Origin: JBCCGI01 sp039029355
Lineage (GTDB): Bacteria; Planctomycetota; UBA1135; GCA-002686595
Length of the DNA: 40,006 nucleotides
Assembly (NCBI GenBank): GCA_039029355.1
Contig: JBCCGI010000074.1
Span: forward strand, 1-40,006
Direction: 5' to 3'
The translations under genes were made by a program, and so were the position numbers. Every line of letters begins with the position of its first letter. Within the stretch, counting starts at the first letter, position 1. Below the pieces are notes generated by a model. It saw nothing but the letters and a program-made list of their open reading frames with translations, ran no database searches and was not told the origin of the DNA. Shown in pieces: positions 1-7,279 of the stretch.

Positions 1-183
1 GCACCCCAAACCAAAAAACCCCCACTCCCCCCCTTGCCGCCCCCACCCCCACCCGCTATCTCTCCCTCCAAGCATCCATGCAGCACACTCTCCGCACCCA
101 GAAACCCGCGAAGGGCAAGAAACCGGGCCACCCGCCCGGCGCGCCGCCTTTCTAGGGTTTCCGAAGCAGAGAGATCCAAAAGC
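1..183. other. C-rich window edge without a recognisable gene
   Basis: No credible coding region is visible. The first 60 bases are a run of C tracts (for example around 19-23, 27-33 and 40-54) on the plus strand, meaning G tracts on the minus strand. The rest is ordinary GC-rich sequence leading into the terminator that follows. The region probably holds the 3' flank of a gene lying before the window. Confidence 0.5.
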
Positions 184-230
184 AAAGACCGGCCGCCGGG
201 CTCCCAAGCCCGGCGGCCGGTCTTTTTTTT
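184..230 (+). terminator. Strong intrinsic terminator upstream of lysW
   Basis: Bases 184-202 pair perfectly with 207-225 (19 bp counting the A/T closing pairs) around a CCCA loop. On the plus strand the stem is followed directly by a run of T to base 230. The A run at its 5' side would give a weaker U tract on the minus transcript. It probably ends transcription entering from before the window and insulates the lys operon. Confidence 0.9.
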
Positions 231-232
231 CA

Positions 233-261
233 CCCACCCACCCAACCCAAACCCACCACCC
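233..261 (-). promoter_or_regulatory. Six-tract G-quadruplex-capable leader before lysW
   Basis: The plus strand has six CCC tracts (233-235, 237-239, 241-243, 246-248, 252-254, 259-261) separated by 1, 1, 2, 3 and 4 bases. The minus (template) strand therefore matches the usual G3+N1-7 quadruplex pattern. The tract fills the whole space between the terminator and the lysW start, and no Shine-Dalgarno is visible. Any regulatory role is inference. Confidence 0.4.
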
Positions 262-264
262 GAC

Positions 265-468
265 ATGCAAACCACTCAAACCACCCCGACCGCCGCGCCC
301 ACCACCACCCCGTGCCCCGAGTGCGGCGCTCCCGTCCCCATCCCGCACGACGCGATCGAAGGCGAGATCCTCCCCTGCCCCGAGTGCAGCGCCGAACTCG
401 AGCTGCGCTCGCTCGCGCCCCTCCAGGTCGAGCTGGCGCCCGAGGTTGAGGAGGACTGGGGGGAATGA
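265..468 (+). CDS. lysW: LysW amino-group carrier protein
   Basis: A 67-residue acidic carrier protein. In the LysW pathway the gamma-carboxyl of its C-terminal Glu is joined to the amino group of 2-aminoadipate (or glutamate), and the intermediates stay attached until the last step. The C-terminus EDWGE (residues 63-67) is the family hallmark. Two CPEC pairs (C17/C20 and C38/C41) form the expected zinc site. The ATG at 265 is chosen because it gives a normal family length; longer readings would run back through the terminator. No Shine-Dalgarno precedes it. The stop overlaps the lysX start (ATGA), so it is the first gene of a translationally coupled lysW-X-Y-Z-J-K operon. Identification is secure from the C-terminus and the context. 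Confidence 0.93.
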   Translation: MQTTQTTPTAAPTTTPCPECGAPVPIPHDAIEGEILPCPECSAELELRSLAPLQVELAPEVEEDWGE

Positions 469-1364
469 GAGTCGGCTTTCTGGAGGGACGCATCCGTGTC
501 GAGGAGAAGCTCCTGCTCGCCGAGCTCGCGCGGCGGGGCGTGGCGGTTCAGCGGATCGCCGTGGAGCGCGAGGTCTTTCACCTCGACGGGGCCACACCGC
601 TCGAGGACTGGGGCGGCGTCGACGTCGCGCTGGACCGCTGCGTCAGCCACTCGCGCGCGCTCGCAGCGCTGCGCGTGCTCGGTGCGTTCGGCGTTCCCTG
701 CGTGAATCCCTGGCGGGTCGGCGAGCTGTGTGGCGACAAGCTCGCGAGCAACCTCGCGCTGGCTTCTGCCGGCGTTCCCGTGCCGGAGGCGCGCGTGGCC
801 TTCACGCCCGACGCCGCGCTCGAGGCGATCGAGGAGCTGGGCTACCCCGTCGTCCTCAAGCCGGTGGTGGGCTCGTGGGGGCGCCTGCTCGCGCGCGTCA
901 ACGACCGCGACGCGGCCGAGGCGGTGCTCGAGCACCGCAGCACGCTGGGGTCGTATCACCACTCGGTCTTCTACGTGCAGCAGCACGTCGACAAGGGCGG
1001 CCTCGACATCCGCTCGTTCGTGGTGGGCGAGGAGGTCATCTGCGCGATCGAGCGGCGCTCGGAGCACTGGATCACGAACACGGCGCGCGGGGCCACCACG
1101 GCCGCGCGACCCCTCGACGATGCGCTGGTCGAGACCTCGCTCGCCGCCGCGCGCGCCGTGGGGGGCGGGTTGATCGCCGTCGACCTCTTCGCGACGCCGG
1201 ACGGGTATCTCGTCAACGAGGTGAACCACACCATGGAGTTCCGCAACTCGATCGAGCCCACCGGCGTGGACATCCCCGCGCGCATCGTCGACTACGTGCT
1301 GGAGGTGGGGGCGGGGCGCGAGCTTCCGTGCCCGCCGGCGCTCGCCGCCGGGGTTGCGTCGTGA
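465..1364 (+). CDS. lysX: LysX, ATP-dependent LysW-2-aminoadipate ligase
   Basis: A 299-residue ATP-grasp ligase that attaches the substrate amino acid to the C-terminal Glu of LysW. An N-terminal domain precedes the ATP-grasp core, where PVVLKPVVGSWGR (about residues 128-140) is the ATP-binding stretch. The metal-binding VNEVNHTMEF segment lies near the C-terminus. The NHTMEF(R/K)N-type sequence resembles Thermus LysX, which uses 2-aminoadipate, more than the glutamate-specific ArgX type, so lysine rather than arginine synthesis is inferred. The start overlaps the lysW stop and the stop overlaps the lysY start (TGATG). The length is typical for the family. Confidence 0.9.
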   Translation: MRVGFLEGRIRVEEKLLLAELARRGVAVQRIAVEREVFHLDGATPLEDWGGVDVALDRCVSHSRALAALRVLGAFGVPCVNPWRVGELCGDKLASNLALASAGVPVPEARVAFTPDAALEAIEELGYPVVLKPVVGSWGRLLARVNDRDAAEAVLEHRSTLGSYHHSVFYVQQHVDKGGLDIRSFVVGEEVICAIERRSEHWITNTARGATTAARPLDDALVETSLAAARAVGGGLIAVDLFATPDGYLVNEVNHTMEFRNSIEPTGVDIPARIVDYVLEVGAGRELPCPPALAAGVAS

Positions 1365-2386
1365 TGCGCGCGTCCATCGTCGGCGGTTCCGGCTACGCGG
1401 GGGGCGAGCTCGCGCGACTGCTGCTCTCCCACCCGGGCGTCGAGCTCGTCCAGGTGACGTCGACGCGGCAGGTGGGGCGGTACCTGCACTCGATCCATCC
1501 GAACCTGCGGGGGAGCACCGGCCTGCGCTTCTCCTCGCCGGGCGAGGTCGAGCCCTGCGACGTGCTCTTCCTGGCGCTGCCGCACGGCGAATGCGCACGC
1601 GGTGTCGAGCGCTGGGCGGAGGTCGGCGAGCGGATCATCGACCTCTCCGCCGACTTCCGCCTGGCCGACGCGGACGCGTACGCCAGCTGGTACGGCGCGC
1701 CGCACCCCGCGCCCGGGTGGCTCGACCGCTTCGTCTACGGCTTGCCCGAGACGCGCCGCGAGGAGCTGGCCGGCGCGCGCTATGCGAGCGGCGTCGGGTG
1801 CAACGCGACCGCGGTGAACCTGGCGCTGCTTCCGCTCGCCCGCGCCGGTGTGATCGAGCGTGCGGTCGTCGAGGTCAAGGTCGGCTCGTCCGAGGGCGGC
1901 GCGCGCGGCAGCGACGCCACGCACCACCCCGAGCGGTCCGGCGTCGTGCGCTCGTTCGCGCCGACCGGCCACCGGCACCAGGCGGAGATCGAGCAGGAGC
2001 TCGGTGCCCCCGAGCTGCACTTCTCCGCCACCGCCGTCGAGCTGGTGCGCGGCGTGCTCGCCACCTGCCACGTGTTTCCGACCGAGCCCCTAGAGGAGCG
2101 CGACGTGTGGGGCCTGTACCGCGAGCACTACGGGAACGAGCCGTTTGTCCGGCTCGTGAAGGAACGCCGCGGCCTGTACCGCTACCCGGAGCCGAAGCTG
2201 CTCGCCGGGGCCAACTTCGCCGACGTCGGGTTCGCCCGCGACGAGCGGAGCGGGCGGCTGGTCGTGATCGCCGCCATCGACAACCTGATGAAGGGCGCCG
2301 CCGGGTCGGCGGTGCAGGCCATGAACCTGATGTGCGGGCTCGACGAGTCCGCGGGGCTCGGCTTTCCGGGCCTACACCCCTGCTAG
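1364..2386 (+). CDS. lysY: LysY, LysW-aminoadipyl phosphate reductase (ArgC family)
   Basis: A 340-residue NADPH-dependent reductase of the N-acetyl-glutamyl-phosphate reductase (ArgC) family. It reduces the LysW-bound acyl phosphate to the semialdehyde. The N-terminal Rossmann motif GGSGYAGGEL (about residues 7-16) is followed by the catalytic Cys146 in SGVGCNATA and by a GHRHQAEIEQE stretch containing the expected His. The C-terminal NLMKGAAGSAVQAMNLM is typical of ArgC proteins. ATG 1364 overlaps the lysX stop by one base; a GTG three bases earlier is the only close alternative. In this context it serves the LysW pathway, though it could also reduce arginine intermediates, as shown for some LysW systems. 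Confidence 0.9.
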   Translation: MRASIVGGSGYAGGELARLLLSHPGVELVQVTSTRQVGRYLHSIHPNLRGSTGLRFSSPGEVEPCDVLFLALPHGECARGVERWAEVGERIIDLSADFRLADADAYASWYGAPHPAPGWLDRFVYGLPETRREELAGARYASGVGCNATAVNLALLPLARAGVIERAVVEVKVGSSEGGARGSDATHHPERSGVVRSFAPTGHRHQAEIEQELGAPELHFSATAVELVRGVLATCHVFPTEPLEERDVWGLYREHYGNEPFVRLVKERRGLYRYPEPKLLAGANFADVGFARDERSGRLVVIAAIDNLMKGAAGSAVQAMNLMCGLDESAGLGFPGLHPC

Positions 2387-2398
2387 AAGGCACGCGCT

Positions 2399-3202
2399 GT
2401 GATCGTCATCAAGGTGGGAGGAGCCGCGGGCGTCGACCTCGACGCGGTGTGCGGCGACGTGGCGGCACTGGTCGCCGAGGGCGTGCCGCTGGTGCTCGTG
2501 CACGGCGGCTCGCACGAGACCAACCGCGTGGCCGAGGCGCTCGGGGCGCCGCCGCGCTTTCTGACCTCGCCGTCGGGCTTCACCAGCCGGCTGACCGACC
2601 GGCGCACTCTGGAGATCTTCGAGATGGTGTACTGCGGAAGCGTGAACAAGGGCGTCGTCGAGCGGCTGCAGACCCGCGGCGTGAACGCCGTCGGGCTCTC
2701 GGGCCTGGATGCGCGCCTCTGGGAGGGGAAGCGCAAGAAGGCGCTGCGCGCGCTCGAGAACGGCCGCGTGCGCGTCGTGCGCGACACCTGGACCGGTACG
2801 GTCGAGCGCGTCAACGCGACGCTGCTGCGCTCGCTGATCGACGCTGGGCTCGTGCCGGTGCTGACGCCACCCGCGGCGAGCGTCGACGGTGAGGCGATCA
2901 ACGTCGACGGCGATCGCGCCGCCGCGGCGACGGCGGCGGCGCTCGGGGCGGAAGCGCTGCTGCTGCTCTCGAACGTGCCCGGCCTGCTCGCTCGCTTCCC
3001 CGATGAGTCCAGCCTGGTCCCGGCCCTGGCGGGGGCCGACCTCGAAGGGGCGCGTGAGCGCGCCGAGGGCCGCATGCGCGTCAAGCTGCTGGGCGCCGGC
3101 GAAGCGCTCGCCGGCGGCGTTGGCCGCGTGGTTATCGGGGACGCGCGCGGTGCCGAGCCCGTGCGCCGCGCGCTCGCCGGAGCGGGGACGGTGATCGCAT
3201 GA
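2399..3202 (+). CDS. lysZ: LysZ, LysW-aminoadipate kinase (ArgB family)
   Basis: A 267-residue amino-acid kinase of the ArgB fold that phosphorylates the side-chain carboxyl of LysW-linked 2-aminoadipate. The N-terminal IVIKVGGAAG forms the phosphate-binding strand and loop, followed by VLVHGGSHETN. A later stretch, AINVDGDRAAAATAAALGAE, corresponds to the nucleotide-binding lobe of this family. The GTG start at 2399 lies 12 bases after lysY, with AGAAGG at 2385-2390 as a plausible ribosome site. This is the only non-overlapping junction in the operon. The stop overlaps the lysJ ATG (ATGA). Confidence 0.9.
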   Translation: MIVIKVGGAAGVDLDAVCGDVAALVAEGVPLVLVHGGSHETNRVAEALGAPPRFLTSPSGFTSRLTDRRTLEIFEMVYCGSVNKGVVERLQTRGVNAVGLSGLDARLWEGKRKKALRALENGRVRVVRDTWTGTVERVNATLLRSLIDAGLVPVLTPPAASVDGEAINVDGDRAAAATAAALGAEALLLLSNVPGLLARFPDESSLVPALAGADLEGARERAEGRMRVKLLGAGEALAGGVGRVVIGDARGAEPVRRALAGAGTVIA

Positions 3203-4446
3203 GCCGCGCGTCCTTGCACCGCACCTCCGCCGACCGCAGCATGCCGGCGATGGCAGCCAACCCCGCGTCCCCCGCTTCCGAAGGATCCCACGGCTGGCTC
3301 GAGCTAGAGCGCCAGCACGCCCCCGGCGTCTACCCCGCGCGCGACGTCGTCGTCGTCCGCGGCGAGGGCGCGCTGCTGTTCGACGAGCACGGCAAGCGCT
3401 ACGTCGACTGCGCGTCCGGGCAGGGCGTCGCGGCCCTCGGCCACGCGCACCCGCGCTTCGTCGAGGCGGTCGGCGCGCAGGCCGCGCGCCTGACCACCTG
3501 CGCCGCCGGCTGGCCCAACGACCGGCGGGCCGAGCTGGTCTCGCGCCTCGCGCCCCTCCTGCCGGGCGACCTGCGGCGGATCTTCCTGTGCAACTCCGGC
3601 GCGGAGGCCGTCGAGGCGGCGCTGAAGTTCGCGCGCGTGTCGACCGGCCGCCACGGCGTTGTCGCGCTCGAGCGCGGCTTCCACGGCCGCACCTTCGGCG
3701 CGCTGTCGGCGACGGCGAACGAGAAGTACCGCGCGCCCTTCGCGCCGCTCGTCCCGGGCTTCCGGCACGTGCCGCCGGGCGACCTCGATGCGCTCGACGC
3801 CAACGTGGGCGACCGCACGGCCTGCATCCTGCTCGAGGTGGTCCAGGGCGAGGGCGGCGTCTATCCGCTGGATGCCGACTTCCTGCACGGCGCACGCCGC
3901 CTCGCGACCGAGCGCGGCGCGCTGCTCGTCGTTGACGAGGTGCAGAGCGGCTACGGCCGCACCGGCCGCATGTTCGCGTGTGAGCACCACGACCTGGAGC
4001 CCGACCTCCTGTGCCTCGGCAAGGCGATCGGCGGCGGCATCCCGATGGGGGCGGTCGCGATGGGAGCGGCGGTGGCCGAGCTGTCGCCCGGCTCGCACGG
4101 CTCGACCTTCGGCGGCAACCCGCTGTCGTGCGCCGCGGCGCTCGCGGTGCTGGACGCGTTCGAGGACGAGGCGCTGGTCGACCGCGCGCGCGAGCTGGGC
4201 GCGTGGTTCGAGGGGCGCCTGCGCGAGCTCGGCTCGCCCGCGGTCCGCGAGGTGCGCGGGCTGGGCCTCATGCTGGCGATCGAGCTGCGCATGCGCTCCG
4301 CCCCCTTCCTCAAGGCGCTGGTCGGCGAGGGCGTCATCGCGCTCGCCGCCGGCGCGAACGGACTGCGCTTCCTGCCGCCGCTTGTCGTCGAGCGCGAGCA
4401 GCTGGAAGAGGTCCTTGCCGCGCTCGAGAGCGTGCTGCCGTCATGA
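3199..4446 (+). CDS. lysJ: LysJ, LysW-aminoadipate semialdehyde aminotransferase (ArgD family)
   Basis: A 415-residue class III PLP-dependent aminotransferase that converts the LysW-bound semialdehyde to LysW-bound lysine, with glutamate as the expected donor. The motif CNSGAEAVEAALKFAR (about 131-146), the PLP-binding Asp in LLVVDEVQSGYGRTGRMF (about 242-259) and the Schiff-base Lys275 in LCLGKAIGGGIPMGA are all present. About 30 N-terminal residues precede the conserved core, so an internal ATG at 3241 or 3250 is possible. ATG 3199 is chosen for its ATGA overlap with lysZ. The stop overlaps lysK in the same way. Confidence 0.9.
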   Translation: MSRASLHRTSADRSMPAMAANPASPASEGSHGWLELERQHAPGVYPARDVVVVRGEGALLFDEHGKRYVDCASGQGVAALGHAHPRFVEAVGAQAARLTTCAAGWPNDRRAELVSRLAPLLPGDLRRIFLCNSGAEAVEAALKFARVSTGRHGVVALERGFHGRTFGALSATANEKYRAPFAPLVPGFRHVPPGDLDALDANVGDRTACILLEVVQGEGGVYPLDADFLHGARRLATERGALLVVDEVQSGYGRTGRMFACEHHDLEPDLLCLGKAIGGGIPMGAVAMGAAVAELSPGSHGSTFGGNPLSCAAALAVLDAFEDEALVDRARELGAWFEGRLRELGSPAVREVRGLGLMLAIELRMRSAPFLKALVGEGVIALAAGANGLRFLPPLVVEREQLEEVLAALESVLPS

Positions 4447-5495
4447 ACGCCGTCGAGTTCCTCACGCGCCTGGTCGCGACCGAGTCGGTCTCGGGCGAAG
4501 AAGCCGAAGCGGCCGAGCTGAGCGTGCGCCGCATGGCCCAGCTGGGGCTGGAAGCGCGCGTCGACGAGGCCGGCAACGCCGTCGGCGTGCGCCGCGGGCC
4601 GCGCGCCGCGGACGGCGCCGAGCACACGGTGGTGCTGCTCGGCCACATCGACACCGTACCCGGCCGGATCCCGGTCCGCGTCGAGGACGGCAAGCTCTTC
4701 GGCCGCGGGGCGGTCGACGCGAAGGGGCCGTTCGCCGCGTTCATCGAGGCGGTGGCGCGCACCGAGCCGCAGGCGGGCACGAGCTTCGTCGTGGTCGGCG
4801 CGGTCGAGGAGGAGAGCGCAACCTCGAAGGGCGCGCGCCACGTCGCGCCGCTCTACCGACCCGATGCGTGCCTGATCGGCGAGCCCAGCGGGTGGGACGC
4901 GGTGACCGTCGGCTACAAGGGGCGGCTCTTGGTCGACTACCGCGCCGAGCAGCCGGGCGGGCACAGCGCCGGCCCCGAGGGCGCGGTCGCGGAGCGCGCG
5001 ACGCGCTTCTGGTCGCAGGTCTCGGATCGCTGCGCGCGCTTCAACGCCGGCAAGGAGCGGCTCTTCGAGCGCGTGCTCCCGTCGCTGCGCAGCATCCACA
5101 CCGACTCGGACGGGCTCACCGACCGCGTGGCCGCGACGCTCGGCTTCCGGCTTCCGCCGGACTTCGACGTGCCGGCCTTCGAGGCCGAGCTGGAAGGCCT
5201 CGCGCCGGGCGCCTCCGTTCGCGTCTTCGGGCGCGAGCCCGCCTGGACGTCGCCGCGCACGACTCCGCTCGCGCGCTCGCTGGCGCGCGCGATCCGGGAG
5301 CACGGGGCGCGTCCGCGCTTCCTGCACAAGACCGGTACCAGCGACATGAACGTGCTGGGTCCGGCCTGGGGCTGCCCGATCGCGGCGTACGGGCCCGGCG
5401 ACTCGTTGCTGGACCACACGCCGAACGAGCACCTCGACCTCTTCGAGTTCGAGCGCTCGATCGACGTGCTCGCGGGCGCGCTCGCCGCCGGGTGA
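4443..5495 (+). CDS. lysK: LysK, LysW-lysine hydrolase (M20 peptidase family)
   Basis: A 350-residue M20-family zinc hydrolase that releases lysine from LysW in the last pathway step. The metal ligands are recognisable in LLGHIDTVPG (about 61-70), GRGAVDAKGP (about 87-96, catalytic Asp), VGAVEEES (catalytic Glu pair) and IGEPSG. The late HKTGTSDMNVLG segment is typical of LysK/ArgE-like members. It is translationally coupled to lysJ and ends the operon. Only 10 bases separate its stop from that of the convergent sigma-factor gene, and no terminator hairpin is visible between them. The genes for making 2-aminoadipate (homocitrate branch) are not in the window. Confidence 0.9.
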   Translation: MNAVEFLTRLVATESVSGEEAEAAELSVRRMAQLGLEARVDEAGNAVGVRRGPRAADGAEHTVVLLGHIDTVPGRIPVRVEDGKLFGRGAVDAKGPFAAFIEAVARTEPQAGTSFVVVGAVEEESATSKGARHVAPLYRPDACLIGEPSGWDAVTVGYKGRLLVDYRAEQPGGHSAGPEGAVAERATRFWSQVSDRCARFNAGKERLFERVLPSLRSIHTDSDGLTDRVAATLGFRLPPDFDVPAFEAELEGLAPGASVRVFGREPAWTSPRTTPLARSLARAIREHGARPRFLHKTGTSDMNVLGPAWGCPIAAYGPGDSLLDHTPNEHLDLFEFERSIDVLAGALAAG

Positions 5496-5505
5496 GCGCG
5501 CGACG

Positions 5506-6744
5506 TCAGCGCGGCAGGCCCGCGCGCCGGTGCTCGAGGTCCTCGCGCGTGCCCCCGGGCGGCGCGAGGGCGATCGCGCGCTCATAGCAGGCGTGGGCCT
5601 CGGCGCGGCGACCGGCGCGCCGGTGCAGCTCGGCGAGCGCGGAGTGGAGCAGGTGGTGCTCGGTCAGCTTCGCGTGCTCGCGGTGGAGCCGCTCGAGCAG
5701 CGCGATGCCCGCGTCGGGGCCGTCCGAGAGCCCGACCGCCACGGCGCGGTTGAGCTCGACGAAGGGCGAGGGCGTCATGACCGCGAGCGCCGCGTAGAGC
5801 GACGCGATCAGCGCCCAGTCGGTCTCCTCGGCGGATCGCGCGCAGGCGTGCGCGCAGGCGATCGCCGCCTCGACCTGGTAGGGCCCCGGCGCGTCCAGCG
5901 CGGTCGCGCGGCGCAACAGGTCCTCGGCCCGGGCGATGGTGCCTTGGTCGTAGAGCGCGCGGTCCTGCTCCTCTAGGGGCACCGACCGTCCGTCGTCGCC
6001 TACGCGCGCGGCGCGCCGCGCGTGATGCGCGAGCGTCAGCGACGCCAGCCCGAGCGCCTCGGGCCGATCGGGGCACAGCTCGGCGACCAGGAGCGCCAGC
6101 CGCACGCCCTCGGCGCAGAGGTCGATCCGCACCCGATCGGGCCCACCGGTGGCGGCGTAGCCCTCGTTGAACGTCAGGTAGAGCACGCCGAGCACGGCGC
6201 TCAGCGCCTCGTCGATGCGCTCGGGCGGCGGGACCTCGAAGGGGATCTTCGAGCGCTGCACCTTCGTCCGGGCGCGTACGAGCCGCTGTGCCATCGTCGC
6301 CTCGTCGGTCCAGAACGCGTGCGCGATCTCGCGCGTCGTCAGGCCGCTGACCGTCCGCAGCGTGAGCGCGACCTGTGCCTCGAGCGACAGCGAGCGGTGG
6401 CAGCAGGCGCACAGCAGCGCCAGCCGCGCGTCGGGGATCTCGGGCGCCTGGGCGGGGTCGACCTGGCTGGCGTCTTCGAGCTGCTCCAGCACCTCCGCCT
6501 CGGCGAGCTGCGAGCGGTCGCGGCGCAACCGCCGCAGCGCCGCGCGCCGCGCGACGACCGTCAGCCAGGCCGCCGGCCGTGCCGGCGCGCCGGTCTTCGG
6601 CCACCGCTCCATGGCGGCGACGAAGGCCTCCTGCACCGCGTCCTCGGCCAGCGCCAGGTCATGGACGTCGCGCGCGAGGACGGCGAGCACCGCGGCCCAC
6701 TCGGAGCGGGCCGCGCGCTCTAGGCTGCGGCGGGACGCGGTCAA
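5506..6744 (-). CDS. ECF sigma factor with C-terminal TPR-like extension (ECF42 type)
   Basis: A 412-residue RNA polymerase sigma factor. The N-terminal half holds sigma region 2 (LALAEDAVQEAFVAAMERW) and region 4 (SGLTTREIAHAFWTDEATMA). These are followed by the conserved VLYLTFNEGYAATGG block and a long helical, TPR-like C-terminal extension ending near LEHRRAGLPR. This architecture and the adjacent DGPF gene are characteristic of group ECF42, where the extension rather than a separate anti-sigma factor has been implicated in control. The TTG start at 6744 is chosen because it overlaps the stop of the DGPF gene (TTGA) and begins just before the conserved sigma domain. Its target genes cannot be read from this window. 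Confidence 0.88.
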   Translation of the reverse strand: MTASRRSLERAARSEWAAVLAVLARDVHDLALAEDAVQEAFVAAMERWPKTGAPARPAAWLTVVARRAALRRLRRDRSQLAEAEVLEQLEDASQVDPAQAPEIPDARLALLCACCHRSLSLEAQVALTLRTVSGLTTREIAHAFWTDEATMAQRLVRARTKVQRSKIPFEVPPPERIDEALSAVLGVLYLTFNEGYAATGGPDRVRIDLCAEGVRLALLVAELCPDRPEALGLASLTLAHHARRAARVGDDGRSVPLEEQDRALYDQGTIARAEDLLRRATALDAPGPYQVEAAIACAHACARSAEETDWALIASLYAALAVMTPSPFVELNRAVAVGLSDGPDAGIALLERLHREHAKLTEHHLLHSALAELHRRAGRRAEAHACYERAIALAPPGGTREDLEHRRAGLPR

Positions 6745-7100
6745 GCGTCCGCGGGCTTGGGGACGCAGGGGCGGACCTCGACCGTTCCGTGGTGGGCCTC
6801 CCACAGGTCGGCCGTGACGTCGAGCACAGCGTCGAGGTCGGGCGCCTCGACGAGATAGAAGCCCCAGAGCTGCTCCTTGGTCTCGGCGAACGGCCCGTCG
6901 GTGATGAGCTTCTCGCCGTCGCGGATGCGCAGGCAGGTCGAGGTCCGCACGCTGTGGAGCGGCGCGCCCGAGGACTCGAAGCCGCGCTCCTCGAGTCGCT
7001 TGCCGAAGGCCTGGTGGGCGGGGAGCGAGGCGCTCCACTCGGTGCCCTCGGGGCCGGTTTCGAGGGAGGAGTCCGCGTAAAGAAGGACGGCGTACTGCAT
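6741..7100 (-). CDS. DGPF/YCII-related protein
   Basis: A 119-residue YCII-family protein with the diagnostic motif ITDGPFAE (D68-G69-P70-F71) and the usual N-terminal MQYAVLLYAD strand. DGPF proteins are almost always encoded beside ECF42 sigma factors; their biochemical role is not established. It is the first gene of a two-gene minus-strand unit and overlaps the sigma-factor start. Its 179-base upstream region is shared with the divergent peroxiredoxin gene and holds two perfect inverted repeats and a TGTCGA box. Confidence 0.88.
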   Translation of the reverse strand: MQYAVLLYADSSLETGPEGTEWSASLPAHQAFGKRLEERGFESSGAPLHSVRTSTCLRIRDGEKLITDGPFAETKEQLWGFYLVEAPDLDAVLDVTADLWEAHHGTVEVRPCVPKPADA

Positions 7101-7124
7101 GGATGAACCCTGTGGTCTTGGTTT

Positions 7125-7143
7125 GGCGGTGCCCATCACCGCC
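7125..7143. repeat. Inverted repeat in divergent intergenic region
   Basis: GGCGGTG (7125-7131) and CACCGCC (7137-7143) are perfect 7-base arms around five bases. It lies 24 bases upstream of the DGPF start and could be an operator or an RNA hairpin in the DGPF leader. No known regulator is recognised. Confidence 0.4.
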
Positions 7144-7156
7144 ACAACCGGGCGTG

Positions 7157-7180
7157 CCGCGGGCCGCCCGCGGATCGACA
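7157..7180 (-). promoter_or_regulatory. Inverted repeat with adjacent TGTCGA box, candidate ECF42 promoter element
   Basis: CCGCGGGC and GCCCGCGG form perfect 8-base arms around one base (7157-7173). Directly beside it, the minus strand reads TGTCGA (7180 to 7175), which matches the -35 element described for ECF42-dependent promoters. It faces the DGPF-sigma operon 75 bases upstream of the DGPF start, which would fit autoregulation. A convincing -10 partner is not visible, so this remains tentative. Confidence 0.3.
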
Positions 7181-7246
7181 GCGATCCCGAGAAAAGGTGA
7201 GCCTTTCGTCGGGACCCGCAGCGGCGCGCTTCCGGGGGAGGGCGCG

Positions 7247-7273
7247 TGGTATCTTCCCGCCCCCGAAAGGAGA
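7247..7273 (+). promoter_or_regulatory. Candidate extended -10 and ribosome binding site of the selenoperoxiredoxin
   Basis: TGGTATCTT (7247-7255) resembles an extended -10 element without a clear -35. AAAGGAGA at 7266-7273 is a strong Shine-Dalgarno seven bases before the ATG at 7280. Most starts in this window lack such a site, so it supports this start and efficient translation. Confidence 0.4.
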
Positions 7274-7279
7274 CCCCCA

